Source: Warburgia ugandensis (lineage: Eukaryota; Streptophyta; Magnoliopsida; Canellales; Canellaceae). Taken from it: a DNA stretch of 64,000 nt. The notes beneath the pieces are model-generated. The model saw only the letters and a list, made by a program, of their open reading frames with translations. It had not been told where the DNA came from and did not search any database. The stretch spans positions 18,327,945-18,391,944 of the forward strand of contig CP141132.1 in assembly GCA_035236585.1 (NCBI GenBank). The letters are read 5' to 3'. Shown one piece after another: positions 52,351 to 64,000 of the stretch; within the stretch, counting starts at the first letter, position 1; each line of letters opens with the position of its first letter. The position numbers and the translations under genes are program-made.

Positions 52351-53120
52351 TTAAAAGTGTTGTTGTTCTTTATGAAACCTCAATGTCATCTCATTTTTTT
52401 CCCCCATTGATGCTCTTCATCTAGCATGAGGAATGATGGTCTCCTCCTTTGATTCTTTCATCTCTCTCTATCCTGTCAACCTCTTGCTATCCAGTTCTGA
52501 GATTTTGAATGTTTGTACCATGAAAACATAGTAAACTCTTTTATTCTCATCCATGCATTTTTCTTGTTACTATTTTCATGTAGCATATTGTGGATGAATT
52601 GGGTTTTGTCACTTTAGATGTTGGGGTTAAGATTTTGGTTAGATCATTATGATTTGGACAAAAATTGTACAATTTTAGTGGAAAGAACAAATGCTTCTCA
52701 ATCTAACCTTCGTAAGAGAAAGGGAGTGCCTCATGATTTGTAGTTCTCATCCAAAATTAGGGTTTGATGACAAGAAATGTGTTTTTTGATGAAAGAGCTG
52801 ATCAATTGGACACAAAAGATTATACAGACTCTAAATCTTGAGGTAGTGGCTCTTAAAACCTTATCTTGGCAGAGGATGTCGACGTTGAAGCTTTACCATC
52901 TCTCTCCCCATAAGAGTGTGGTGCAAGATGAATACAAAGATTTACATGAAATAGTTCCTAATAAGCTCTTAACTCCACTGATACCGTTTCCAAGCCTGGA
53001 TGAAAAAGGATGAGGGTCTTACATTAGGTGCTAGTCAGCAAGGAAGAAGTTGAAGTTGATTTTCATTTTGTTATTTTTTTCCTACATGTTTGTAAGTAAG
53101 AAGAGAAGATAATAAAAATC
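52351..53120. other. Intergenic, no recognised feature
   Basis: The frame at 52777-53013 has no recognisable domain. Confidence 0.4.
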
Positions 53121-53229
53121 ATCTCAGGGCTACTAGAGCATCCCCTTGAAAGTGAAGTGCTACATCAGTACCCAAGTGTAGTGAAAAGTGAGCATGGGTT
53201 CATGCCATGTAGGTCGACAAGTGCGTGGG

Positions 53230-55185
53230 TAAATAGGCTATATCAAGAGCATAAGATTCATATCCCCACAGGGTATATAGGGACATTGACAGGTAAGAGT
53301 TTCGAGTTAGTAAATATAATGAAATGAAGGAAAGTCAACATCGCTTGTATCTAAGAAACCAAGTGGAAAGAGGCTAAAACTAGAGAAATCGATCTATATA
53401 AACTCTACTACATAGAAAAGGATATTAACAGAAATGACACAGGAATAATAGTGGATAAGGAATAAAAGGATAAAATTGTGGATGTTAAAAGAATTAGTGA
53501 TAGAATTATAATAATAAAACTTATTCTAGGAGAGCTAGTCATAAATGTTATAAGTGCATATTCACCACAAGTAGGGTTAGAAGATATAATTGAGAGACAG
53601 TTTTAAGTAGATATGGAAGGAGTCAAACTAGAAATTCCCAACATTGAGGGGATAGTTATAGGAGCAAACTTAAATAGCCATGTTGGAAAAGAAAAGAAAG
53701 GATATGGTAGGATATATGGAGGGTATGGTATAGGAGAACAAAATGAGAGGGGGGAAACTATCCTTGATTTTACTTTGGCATATAACCTAGCCATTGTAAA
53801 TACATTCTTTAAGAAGAGGGATGAACACTTAATAACCTTTAAAAGTGAACTCCATAAAATCCAAACAGACTTTTTTCTACTTAGGAATACTAAAAGATCA
53901 ATGAGTAAGGATTGTAAGGTGATATTCGGTGAGAGTTTAACCTCACAACATGGGTTAATGGTTATGAAAATCTAGATTAAAATATAGAAGAAAGGAAATG
54001 AACTTAATAGGTATCCAAAAACTAAGTGGTGGAACATAAAAGGAGAGAAAATAACCTCATTCATAAATAAGTTGGTGGTAGAAGGAAACTGGAGCTATGA
54101 AACAAAAATAAACACCATGTGGACTAATATGGCTGAGTCCATTAAGAAAGTGGCAAAAGATGTCTTAAGAGTATCTAAAGGTAAAAGAAAATTCGTAAAG
54201 GAAACATGGTGGTAGAGTGAAACAGTGCGAAAGGTTATTAAAGAAAATAGTTTTAAAGCATGGAAAAAGACTAGAAATAATCAAAACTATGAACAATACA
54301 AGAATACTAAAAAGATTGTTAAGAGAATATAAGTTAGGCTAAACTTAAGGCATATGATGACCTTTATAGTAGACTAGGATCAAGAAAGTGAGAAAGATGT
54401 GTTTAAACTTCAAAAATAAGAGAACGGAAGGGTAAGGACTTAGACTATGTTAAGTGCAATAGAAGTGATGATCAAAGGGTGCTAGTCTAAGATGATGAGA
54501 TCAAATAAAAGTGGAAAACTTACTTTCAAAAATTGTTAAATGACAATGGCTTTGAGAATATAGCGATTGAAAATATTGTAAACCTAAATAATATTGAACA
54601 TTATAGATATGAACGTAGGATTAGAATACCTGAAGTAAAAGAGGCCTTGAAAAAGATGAAATCTGAAAAGGCCATGGGGCCCAATGGTATACCAATAGGG
54701 TTCTGGAAGCATATGAGAGATACTAGAGTAGTTTGGTTGACCAAGTTGTTTAGTAAGATTGTAAAAAAAAAAAAAAAATTCTAGATGAATGGAGGAAAAG
54801 CTTTATTATACTAATTTATAAAAATAAAGGAGACATATAGAGCTAGACTAATTATCAAGGGATCAAACTTATGAACCACACTATGAAACTTTTTGAAAGA
54901 GTGATAAAGAAGAGGCTATGACATGAGACATGTGTATCAAAGAACTAGTTTGGTTTCATGCCTGGGAGGTCTACCATGAAAGCTATTTTTCTACTAAGAT
55001 AATTGATAGAGAAATATAGGGAGAGGGGGAAAGAACTCCACATGGTCTTTATTAACTTAGAGATAGCTTATGATAAAGTCCCTAGAGAGTTAATATGGAG
55101 GCTATTAGGTGAGAAAGGGGTTTCGCGAGGGTATATAGATATAATTAAAGATATGTATGAGGGATCGGTAACAAATGCTAAGACC
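53230..55185 (+). pseudogene. RTE-clade LINE relic: AP endonuclease and N-terminal RT
   Basis: The translation starts near the plant RTE endonuclease motif 'GTLTGKSFELVNIM'. It continues with IACIQETKWKEAK, where the E and K of the catalytic QETKW are kept. Next are 'GIIVDKE', 'VINVISAYSPQVGLE' and 'GANLNSHVG' (GDLNGHVG in active forms, so the catalytic Asp is lost). 'GGYGIGEQNERGETILDF' and 'NTFFKKRDEHLITFKS' complete the domain. RT blocks follow: 'KMKSEKAMGPNGIPIGFWK' (54655), 'YQGIKLMNHTMKLFERVI' (54860), 'FGFMPGRSTMKAI' (54950) and 'AYDKVPRELIWRLL' (55068). The match stops at 'DMYEGSVTNAKT' (55150-55185), before the YADD catalytic box. Several stops are present. Confidence 0.85.
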
Positions 55186-55556
55186 CCCCCCCGTCATTTC
55201 TCTCTGTCGCTCAATCCCTTTTTTTCTATGTAAAATATGTTCTTTGATTGATTTTGGTGATTTAACTAGAATGAAGCATTGTCTTGAGGAATGGTAATTA
55301 TTCTATTTTAGTGTACTTTGTTTGTTGAATGGGTCCATTAACAATGATTGTTCATTTAGTACTTCTTGAACTTGTTACATGGGCCTTTTTGGCTATATGC
55401 TCATTTTTAGTATATGGCAGAATCTCCATGAATTTGCTACCTTGAATAGAGTACCTTTTTCTTTAGTTACATTTATGTACGAGGTATTTTCTTTTCTGTA
55501 TTTGTTGATTCTCTTTCCTAGGGTGAATTTGAGTTAGATTTACTTAAGGGAATAAA
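55186..55556. other. Intergenic, no recognised feature
   Basis: A C-run at 55184-55193 marks the break in the LINE. T-rich, non-coding DNA follows. Confidence 0.4.
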
Positions 55557-55730
55557 AAGAGCTGCCCAATGCATGAAGCTCTTGTGCATGTGGTGTCCTA
55601 GGAAGGGGCAAACTACAAGGGCCTATAGTATGCAGTCTTACCTTGCATTTTTGGAAGAGGTTGTTTCTATGTCTTGAACTCATGACCTTAAGGCCACATT
55701 ACTAAACTCTACTATTGCACCAATTGACAA
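55557..55730 (-). mobile_element. Au-type SINE, near full length
   Basis: On the minus strand it reads through the tRNA-like head (GGTGCAATAGTAGAG, then GGTCATGAGTTCAAGACA as B box) and the diagnostic joint AAATGCAAGGTAAGACTGC. The body follows with ACTATAGGCCCTTGTAGTT, and the 3' end reads TTCATGCATTGGGCAGC plus a T-rich tail. Order and spacing are those of Au SINEs. It is more complete but more diverged than the copy at 14383. Confidence 0.85.
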
Positions 55731-55889
55731 TAGATTTACTTCAGAGAATATCTTATGAAAATTCAATCATTTTGTTTTGTTGTATTTCATCCTCAAACAA
55801 ACTAACAATCTAAGAGGATGATCCAGACCTTGGAGGAAATGCTATAGAACCTCTAAACTGATATATAAATAGGCTATCCCTTTCTGAAG

Positions 55890-56325
55890 TAGTCATAACA
55901 AGTAAACCCATGTAGACTCATTATCTCTTGAATATATAGCCAACTCTAGATCACGGGTTGGATAATTGACTACATGCTTCTTCACTTATCATGAATTGTA
56001 AGCAATCACCTTCATATCTTGTGACAATACATAGCCCAAGCCTTTGCTAAAGGCATCACTATATACCCCAATTCCTCCACTATCAGATGGTAACAACAAA
56101 TTGCTGCTATGGTCGACCTAATCCTCAACTCCTGGAATCTAGCTTTGTATGCTACATCCCATATGAATCTTATGTCCTTTCTGGTTAGCTTAGTTAATGG
56201 TAGAGTGATCTAAGAGAAGCCCTCAATAAATCTATAATGATATCCTACCAACCAAAGGTAACTCTGCACCTCCATCACCATTTTTGGTGTTTCCCACTTT
56301 TCCATTGCTTCTACCATTGTAGGGA
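55890..56325 (-). pseudogene. Gypsy reverse transcriptase/RNase H fragment
   Basis: On the minus strand the translation gives 'WETPKMVMEVQSYLWLVGY' and 'RFIEGFS', then 'LPLTKLTRKDIRFIWD' and 'FQELRIRSTIA', followed by a decayed RNase H with GLGYVL- and NYPTRDLELA-like motifs in shifted frames. This is the junction of RT and RNase H of a Gypsy element of chromovirus type. It is a fragment with stops. The rest of the element is not nearby. Confidence 0.8.
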
Positions 56326-59300
56326 TATATATTATATTTATACCTTTATATTTAGTAGGTTTTAGCCCCAAAAAATTACTTAATCATCACTAATTAAGGT
56401 TAATTCTACATCTTTTAGGTCCACGGTACAAAAGATAAACATGCACAAAATTGATAATTTACCCTTGAAAGAGCAATTTTACCTACAAGTTATATTGAGA
56501 ACCCACTCATGCCAATCATGAAGTTAGATAATTTAGATTAGAAATTGAATGTAAAATACAAAGTCAGAGCAATTAGAAACCCTAAATAGAACATCAAGCC
56601 TTATCCATTCAAAATAGGGTGTTCATATCAAAAGAAAGGTAACAGAATTTCTAATGCATGTATGCATGCATTCTACCACCTTGAGAAGCTTTTGAAGGAA
56701 GCTCAAATCATATACAATGTGATCACATACAATGGAAGCTTCTGAAATAAGACAAGTTAGAAGACCTGGCCCCACATGAAACTTATTGCTTACATTCTCT
56801 CTCCTACTCAACCAAAGGAAGGGAGCACCTAAGGGGGAGAATGAAATTTTCATGCAAAGGTGGTTTATCCCCCTTAGTTCCAAGTGGATTACTTAAAAAA
56901 ATAATGATTGGTGGGGAAAAACAAAGAGGAGAAGAGAAACAATTTTTGAAAAATCTATGGTTGAAATTGATCTTACTCTTCAAGCACTTAGAGGTCAAGA
57001 TCTCTTTGTAGGTACAGATTCTAAGTAGCCAATTAAGACACATTCAAGTAAACATGGACCAATAAGAAGTTAGATTGCAATAAAGACCAAATTAAGATCC
57101 TATTGGCAAAAAGTTTTCTGTTGGGTTGTCTGACTATTTTCAAGGAAATGAGCTCTTAGTTTCAAGGAAAAAAATATCCAACCTATGTGGAATGCTATTG
57201 GCTAGAGAAAATTATGGTGGACTAGGAGAAAAATAAGGAAAAACCTAGAGTGGATAAGGAAATCTCAATGAAATCTATGCCATCTACTTTAGGAAAGTCC
57301 AATCCAATATTGAAGAGTAAAGTAGCATTAAAAGATCTTTATGGACAAGATCACCTCAACCAAATCTCAGCCACTCAAGTTAGGATAATGATGATTTAAG
57401 GGTTAGGAATGAAGCATTGAAAATAAAATAAAAAACTAGACACCTTTCCCTTGTCGAAAATTTAAGTCAAAGTCCTAAGGTAAGAATGATCTCCACCACT
57501 CATTATAATCCAATGGTGCAAAGTCTTTACAATTTTAGAAAATCCACATACACCCAATGTCTTCCATGCCTCCCACCTAATTCCCTTCCTAACTCCATCA
57601 AATTTCCATGATTTTTCCTTCTTCTCATTGTCTTATTTCCTTCCTAATCAAACTCAGTTCCATGTCAATTACTTCCTAATAGATTTCCACACATTTCACT
57701 CTCTTTCCTTCCCTTCTTATCCTCCCATCTACTTTACATCTCAACCATCCATTAGCATTTTCTTCCTTAGATCCTAGCCTTCCATTCCCTAGGGCTTTCA
57801 CACCTAAAACTCTACAAATAAGAGTTGAACCTATCTTCTAACTTTTCCTTGAGTTCAAGAGGCAAAGCTAGGCGAAATAGAGAGAGAAAATCACCCTCAC
57901 CTAAGCTGTCACAAGCTCAAATGTCCAAGCCCTTGGATCAAAGCCAAGGGTTCTCAACCCAATCCATTTCCTTTCCTTTTCCTTTCATGCTTTTTCTTCT
58001 TCATCTTCAAGCACTTAGTTTTGGATGCAATTTTCATAGGACTGCAACTATTTTATTCATAGTATATGTATCACCACACCATGCATGCATAAGAATTTAA
58101 GGTTACACTTATAAGCCTATGCATGTAACTCTTTTTCCAAGAACCACCACCATTCCATGCAATAATCCTTACCTTCATTTATTCCTCTCTTGCATGCATA
58201 ATAGTTTAATTTTTTGGCCTAAGAAATACATACATCACCCATGCATATCTTCTATATTTTGCATGCAATAGTCCAATTTATTTCGTATGCACTCTTTCAA
58301 TTCCAGGTTTTCTTTCGTATGCACCATGCATGTTTTAGTCTTGCATGCTTCACCAGCTTAGCATAGCATCCTAAGGTTACATGCAATTGTCCTTCCTTTT
58401 CTTTGATTGCTTTTATTTTTATGTTTAATGTCACATCCTTCATGCTTCATTTAGGATATCACACATTAGTATTTTGCATGCAAATCTAATTCTTATCTTA
58501 CTTCTTCATGTTTCTCATCATCTTTGCATATTATTCATGATCTTCCATGCATTATATTTGCACACATATCAACCCTTCCCTTTAGGTTACACTATCCCTC
58601 CTCTCCACACACCATCATATTCCACTCCACACCTCTACATCCTTCACCCTTCCATGCACAAATCCTCCACTTTCACCCCTTTACTTTCCACACACTCACA
58701 ACATTTGTTCCTTCTTTTTATTTCATGCATGCTTTATGTTTCACTCTTCCATGCATTCTTCCCTTCTTTTCTTTTCTTTTTTCTTATGGGATTTGGATTA
58801 AAGGATAAGGAAAAAATCCTTGTGACCTTCTACAGTAGCAAGCCTCTCTATGGCTATCCCTAACTTAGGATGAATGACCTCTAATCCTCTCTAGCCTATC
58901 TCCTTAAGAACATATCATTTATTATAGAGTATCTAGAAAGGAGAAGCAACAATTTGTTTTATACTTCCATTTCATATTCTTCTTTTACTTCTTGTGTTGT
59001 TAGTAGTCTTTTAGGAAAGGTGTTAGGAGCCTCTTCTCTTGTTTGCCCTAGCACTTCATTCCTAAGGATCTATGGAAAAGATTTGACTCAATGAGTTGTG
59101 GCATGTAGGGTTAAGGAGATGAGAACAATTTGGTGGTATGGGTTGAAGAGAAGCCTACAAGCTCCTATTAAGTGACACAATAAGAGGGCTCTACAGTAAA
59201 ACTTAAATTTGAAATTGAATACATTTACTTAATTTATTTTATTGCTTTCTTTTTTTTTTAATGTAAGAAATCCTTGTAATCAATCAATTAATGAGAAGAA

Positions 59301-59668
59301 TCTTTTATTCCTTAGTTAGTTCCTTCATTTATATGCTTGTTTCCTTGATTTCTTTGTTCCTTAGTCTTACTTTAGTTCAATGCTTTAGATTCCTTGCCTT
59401 TATTTAATTGCCACTTTCCTCACTTTATGTCTTTACTTCCCTACTTTATTTTCTTTATCACTTCCTTTCATTGTTATTTGCTATAGCTAGAATATATAAC
59501 TTATTGAGCTTTAAGTTACCTTCCTTTTATTAGATTGGCTAGGTTAAAGTGAAACAATCCAAGTTTTAACTACAACTCCTTAAAACAATCATCGTGGGAT
59601 CAAGCCATACTTGCCATGTCTATGCTATAATGGACCCATGCACTTGCAGTTACTTTTAACGCACATCA
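56326..59668 (+). repeat. LTR of an Athila-like Gypsy element (copy H)
   Basis: It ends with the LTR-end words ATCGTGGGATCAAGCC...TACTTGCC...ATGCACTTGCAG and CGCACATCA (59590-59668), directly before a tRNA-Asp-type primer site. The left end is estimated from the end of the Gypsy fragment. 56510-56790 resembles 35103-35290 of copy G. A CATGCA-rich section lies at 58070-58760. Open frames inside (58474-58863 and overlaps) are CT-rich artefacts without domains. Confidence 0.6.
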
Positions 59669-59674
59669 AGTTTT

Positions 59675-59692
59675 TGACATCATTACTAGGGA
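59675..59692 (+). other. Decayed tRNA-Asp primer-binding site, copy H
   Basis: TGACATCATTACTAGGGA corresponds to TGGCGCCGTTGCCGGGGA, with mostly C-to-T and G-to-A changes as expected from methylation decay. It is preceded by the conserved CACATCAAGTTTT. Confidence 0.75.
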
Positions 59693-61019
59693 CTCACTAC
59701 ATATTCTAACTAAGATCTAGGTTGTAACGCTTTACTAGTCATAGATTAGGGTTGCATGTAGTTGCATTTACATACTTGCCTTATTCCCATCAATTTGATA
59801 CTTACCTTTTCTTTTATGCTTGAATTTGGACAAGAATAAATCTTTGATGGAAGATCATAAGATAGTTTCCATTATTTTTTATTTGAGTGGATTGTAGTGA
59901 GATCAAAGTTGCATTTTTTATACATAATTCATTCATTTAAAAATTAAGGGTTGTAATAACAGAAGTCAATGGTGTGCCATCTTAGCTTGGAAGAGGGGGT
60001 GGCATGTACATGGACCCACCCTTGTATAAGAAGACTTAAGATGCTGCTGGGAGATTTCCTAACTTCTTTCCAATTCTTAGATTAGGGTTATCATAATACT
60101 TTAATTTCTTGCATTGTGGATGGTAGATTAATAGCATATAAGAATTTCATATTTACTTGTTGTATACTATTTAGAGTTGTTGCATTAAAAAGCAACTACT
60201 TAACAAGGATAGACTAAGCTCAACTATAACCCTAGGACATAGGCTGATAGGGATATAATGCCACATCTGTATAGGTAGTTGCATAAGATTTAAAGCTTTC
60301 CTTGTTTAAAATGTTAGTAAGGGCATTAGCCACCCATAAGAACAAGGGTGGATTTCCACCTAGGTTAAATAGAACCTGACACACCCCAGACTTCTGTTTT
60401 AGTTAAAAGTCACATAGAAGAGACCTTAGCAGCCTTTTGAACTCATTGGACCCTCTTGGAAGGAGGCATCCTTTTGCCACCTTAGCAATCCATATCTAGT
60501 CGTCTATATTGGTATTTGAATGAGTATCTTTATGCACACATTCTATGACTCAGATCACCTATGAATGATTGAGGAAGGTGTGAAGCAATTGATTCAAATT
60601 AGGATTTAACTAGTAAGAAGTAGGATTAATCAAAAAGAGAGAAGGAGCTACTTAGGATTAGAAATAATCTAAAGCCTCTCCTCTTAAGAAAATCAAGATA
60701 AAAAAGCCTTTCAGCATGTTTTTCATAGGGGTAGGAATATTTTATGTCCTTATTTGTTTCCTTGTTTTAGCATTATGTTGCATTATCTAGTTTAGGTCTT
60801 TGCTAAACTATGTAGGGAAAAAACAAAAGAGAGAGAGCCTCTTTCGATGTACATAATAACTTGTTTCATTGTATAACCATAAGTCCAGTACACCATCCAT
60901 TGGTGTATGCATAGTCATCGATCACTCAATTCTATTCTAGTACCTTTAGATACAAAGATCAAATTTATCATTAATCAACGCCAAAGGACTCCATAAGATT
61001 TAAGATATCCTTGCTGTAG
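59693..61019 (+). repeat. 5' untranslated and leader region of the copy H element
   Basis: It shares AAGGGTTGTAATAACAG and CACCCTTGTATAAGAAGACT with the region after the copy G primer site. No frame is open. Confidence 0.55.
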
Positions 61020-62190
61020 AAATGGCCTACAAAGTTGTAGAAGTGAAACCATTGAAAGATTACTCCACACTTGTCCAATTCAACTCACCATCTTGTATAG
61101 CTTTAACTGCAGCCAATGTAGAACACTTTGAGTTGCAACCAAGAGTTATTCAACTCTTTCTAAACTTCTACTTGCTAGACAAGTAGGACCCAAACTTCCT
61201 AGAGATTTGTTCTACCTTAGGTATCGAAATTTCTAAGATGATTCTATAAGGTTGAGACAATTCTCATTTTCTCTAAAAGATAAAGCTAAGGCATGGCTCA
61301 ACTCACTAGAAGTAGATTCCATCACCAAATGGGATCAACTTTTCAAGAAAATTCCTAAATAAGTTTTCCCATCCACAAAACCAACGCTCTTAAGCACAAA
61401 ATTATAAATTTTCTAAGAAAGGAGGGAGACCATTTTTATGAATGCTGGGAATGTTGGAAGGACTTGCTTTTGAAATGTCCCCACCATGGTTTTAAAAAGT
61501 TGCAACAGGTTCAATATTTCTATGATGATTTGAGATTATAGAACCAGCATATGAGAGACGCCACTAGTGGAGGAGCTTTAATGACAAATGCAATGTGCAA
61601 GCCTACATTGCTTCAAAACACTTGCTGAAAATTCCCAACAATAGGACTACTCAATGAATGGAAAGAAATTTAGAGTTGTAAAAGAAAGGGGAATTATATG
61701 AAATAGGGGTCACTTCAAATTTGTACAAAAAAATTGTCATGTTGACCTAGAAGATAAACAAGATAGATGATCTGTCAAAAAATTAGATGCCTTAAGGATT
61801 AACATATCTCTTGTATAATCTAAATATGTTCAAGTCTAAATACTTCTATTCCATTGCGTCCATCTATCTATGTTTTTTTTTTTAGTTCTTTTTAGAGTAG
61901 GAGAATGCGATGAATGCATATCACTAACCTAGCAACAATATTTCTTATTCTACGACCTAGAACCCTAGATGGGCTAGGCATCCAAACTTCTCATAGTCGA
62001 AGAATAATCACCAAGGGGTCCATCAAGATTCCTCCTCAAGCCCTTTTTACTAGAAAAACATGCCTCAACAGCAATAGCCTCCTCAATAGTTTTTGCCCCA
62101 ACAAAGGAAATAGTCATTAGAGGAGACACAAGACACCTTTATGCAAGAGACCATGCAATTTCAAATTGATACAAAATAATTTTAAAATTA
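61020..62190 (+). pseudogene. Athila-like Gypsy gag relic
   Basis: The translation, with stops and frame changes, shows the plant Gypsy gag core. 'FSFSLKDKAKAWLNSLEVDS' and 'ITKWDQLFKK' lie at about 61270-61350. 'FLRKEGDHFYECWE' and 'LLLKCPHHG' come next, and 'QQVQYFYDDL' at about 61505, each in shifted frames. Towards the end, 'KHASTAIASS' and a final 'MQETMQFQID'-like segment (62140) resemble the linker after the gag of Athila elements. This is the structural capsid-like protein of the element, here inactive. Protease, RT and integrase do not follow; an opposing LTR begins at about 62215. Confidence 0.8.
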
Positions 62191-62214
62191 TACTAAGAAG
62201 ACTTTACAGGCCAA

Positions 62215-63749
62215 CTCGCAGTTTATTATTGTTTGAAAGTTTTCTTGCAAGCATACTTAATTTTGTTGTAGTGATGTAGGATCAAATCCTCATGGAGGAT
62301 ATAGCAAGAATTTAAAGCACCAAAGTTCATAATTATCCTAAAATTAAAACTAAATTGAGGATTTTCAAAATTAAATTAAAATTTAAAATTAATTATCTAA
62401 GACAATTAAGAAAAATAACTTCTAACAAACTAAACATGAATAAAAATTATCCAATAAGAATCTCAATCAAATTTTAAACCTTACCATAAAAATTGAGAAT
62501 TAGAAACCTCTGTAATTTTTTTTATATTTTTTAAATAATTTATTCCTAAAAATCAATTAAAATTACTATAAAAAAAATTTAGATCATCCATCATCACCAA
62601 TGTGTCATGCATCACTTCCACCTTATGAATTTTCAAAATTACTTTTCAAATTAAAGATATAGAGAAACACCTCTCACAACATCTACAAGTGAGAGAGTGT
62701 TAGTAGAAAAGCATGTAAATATTAGCATTCACTCACATTGCTGTCACGAATGATGCCTTGTAGGAGGAAAAAGTTGGGTTCTTCTTCTTCCCTTAACGGT
62801 CACTATGTGTGACTAAGGAGCTAACTTGGGTCACTTAGTTCAATGACTTACCAATGCATTTTTTTAATGAAATTTTGTAAATAGTATAATGAAATATCAA
62901 ATAATCTATTGGAATGGTTAGATTTCATAAAAAGTTATAAAAGATTAAAATGTTTGATCCAAAACATTGGCTTTTAACCAAACTACATAATAGCACCCTT
63001 CAGACTTACTTCATAAATTTAAACCAATTCGACAGTTGACTTTCAACAAAACTTATACCAAACTCTTTTTAGATCAAATAAAACATAAGAAATTGATTAG
63101 ATCATTCAAAAATACAAAAAATAAACCAAATTAGCAATTGAAACTCATGAAAAATACTATCAACTTTTTATATGACTGTTAAGACTACCTAATTTTAATC
63201 AATTTGATTTACAAAATTTAAAATGAAAATAAAAGTCAAGCACCTGGGTCTTCTACTCCTTGATGTCTACTATCAAACAAAATAAGTTTCATAGATTTTT
63301 GTCAACTATTGGAGCAGGAATCATTGCATGAAGTAGCCTAATAGCAGGTAACTCACACATACTGTGGATCTTCTTCTTCTCCAAGCAAACATGTATATTC
63401 CCCTTTTTCATGCTCTCCTTCGATCTAGAATTTATAGAGGATTTGGAGCTCGATTTGGATTAGTCATTTCAAAATTCCCTATGCCATTGTTTCCTTCTAT
63501 CCAAGGATTTCTAATTAGATTTGAGTTTCTTACTTTAGGTAGTTTCAAACTTAGTTTCCTTACGAATATTTCTTTATCCTCATCCTTTCTAATTAGTAGT
63601 ATTTTACAAGTAGTTTCTTACATATTTACCTTGGATTGTCATCTAACATTAAAAATACATCAATGTATGGTCTCCTATAAATGTAAAAGTAAATGTTCAA
63701 ATGTACTAAAATAAGTGAGGGTTTTTAATATAAAAATCAACTCTTAACA
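62215..63749 (-). repeat. Minus-strand Athila-like LTR
   Basis: On the minus strand it starts TGTTAAGAGTTGATTTTTA at 63749 and ends with ATGAGGATTTGATCC, CACTACAACAAAATTAAGTA and TGCTTGCAAG (62230-62310). These are the same words as at the other Athila-like LTR ends. Just outside the start is the purine tract AGCGGGGG (63750-63757). Length is about 1.5 kb. The open frame at 63364-63714 lies inside it and has no domain. Confidence 0.55.
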
Positions 63750-64000
63750 CCCCCGCTAACCAGCGTTTACTAGTCCCAAGTAAAGCATGCAAAAACTTAT
63801 TTTACAAATTTTATACAAAATTCCATTTTCATAGGTACTCATGATTGCATTTAGCATATAAAATAAGCCCTTGACCCCTAGGTTACCTCTAGTGGATGAG
63901 TTAAGCCTCATGAGGTTTTACAAAGAATTTACCCATAGAATATATAAAAGGTAGTTGCTAAATTTATCTTTGAGAATTTTCTTTTATCCTCATTTAAATG
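63750..64000 (-). repeat. 3' internal region and polypurine tract of the minus-strand element
   Basis: On the minus strand CTTGGGACTAGTAAACGCTG, TTAGC and GGGGG precede the LTR. The GGGACTAGyAAA...GGGGGTGTT arrangement is typical of the end of Athila/Tat-type Gypsy internal regions. The element continues past the window. Confidence 0.55.

Noticed and set aside
58474..58863. 129-residue and overlapping 94-residue frames
   Set aside because: They lie in CT-rich LTR sequence with no domain. Composition explains the open frames.

Overview
The window looks like nuclear DNA of a flowering plant. It is AT-rich, the only convincing protein gene is a plant-specific Cys2/His2 zinc-finger repressor, and nearly everything else is transposable-element debris of plant families: Gypsy, Copia, TRIM, RTE and L1 LINEs, CACTA, hAT and Au-type SINEs. 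Very long (GA/CT)n microsatellites are scattered throughout. I cannot name the species. No organellar insertion, rRNA gene, tRNA gene or CRISPR array was seen.

The only intact host gene I can support is an intronless ZAT10/STZ-type gene at 9517-10167 on the minus strand. It has a TATA box and a compact cluster of W-box cores and an ACGT core upstream. It sits in a relatively repeat-poor stretch (about 8.7-13.3 kb). None of the other long open frames looks like a host gene: they are simple-repeat artefacts, shadows, or frame-broken transposon relics.

Region by region. 1-4640 is an old long LTR, with a second member of the same family (660-3510, 5-bp target duplication TAAGG) nested in it in opposite orientation. 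8163-8656 is a 494-bp solo LTR with a TATA box. 13.4-17.3 kb holds a Met-primed LTR edge, an Au SINE fragment and two other tRNA-derived SINEs. 18582-19944 is an inverted (palindromic) array of TRIM units, inserted as a single block with target duplication AGTAG. 21.7-25.5 kb is a third long LTR. 26.2-26.7 kb holds a 66-bp duplication, a CT microsatellite and a SINE. 27.6-28.5 kb is an L1-type LINE tail. 30.4-33.6 kb is a dead Copia element on the minus strand. 34.0-34.7 kb is an hAT transposase relic. 35-37.4 kb is an LTR plus tRNA-Asp-type primer site. 38131-41099 and 44062-48614 are two further long solo LTRs with perfect 5-bp duplications (TTTCC, GAAGG); the second lies inside an older minus-strand LTR. 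49.6-52.3 kb is a CACTA relic (tnp2 plus DUF4216). 53.2-55.2 kb is an RTE LINE (endonuclease plus part of RT). 55.56-55.73 kb is an Au SINE. 55.9-56.3 kb is a Gypsy RT/RNase H fragment. 56.3-62.2 kb is an Athila-like LTR, primer site and gag relic. 62.2-64.0 kb is an opposing LTR of the same class.

Two structures stand out. First, five diverged copies of the long LTR family keep a stem-loop whose stem has changed at three base pairs on both strands together (A-T to G-C, T-A to C-G, T-A to C-G), which suggests an RNA hairpin kept by selection in the active element. Second, the TRIM array is bounded at both outer ends by the same (3') LTR end in inverted orientation and still has a 5-bp target duplication, so a palindromic molecule appears to have been integrated in one event.
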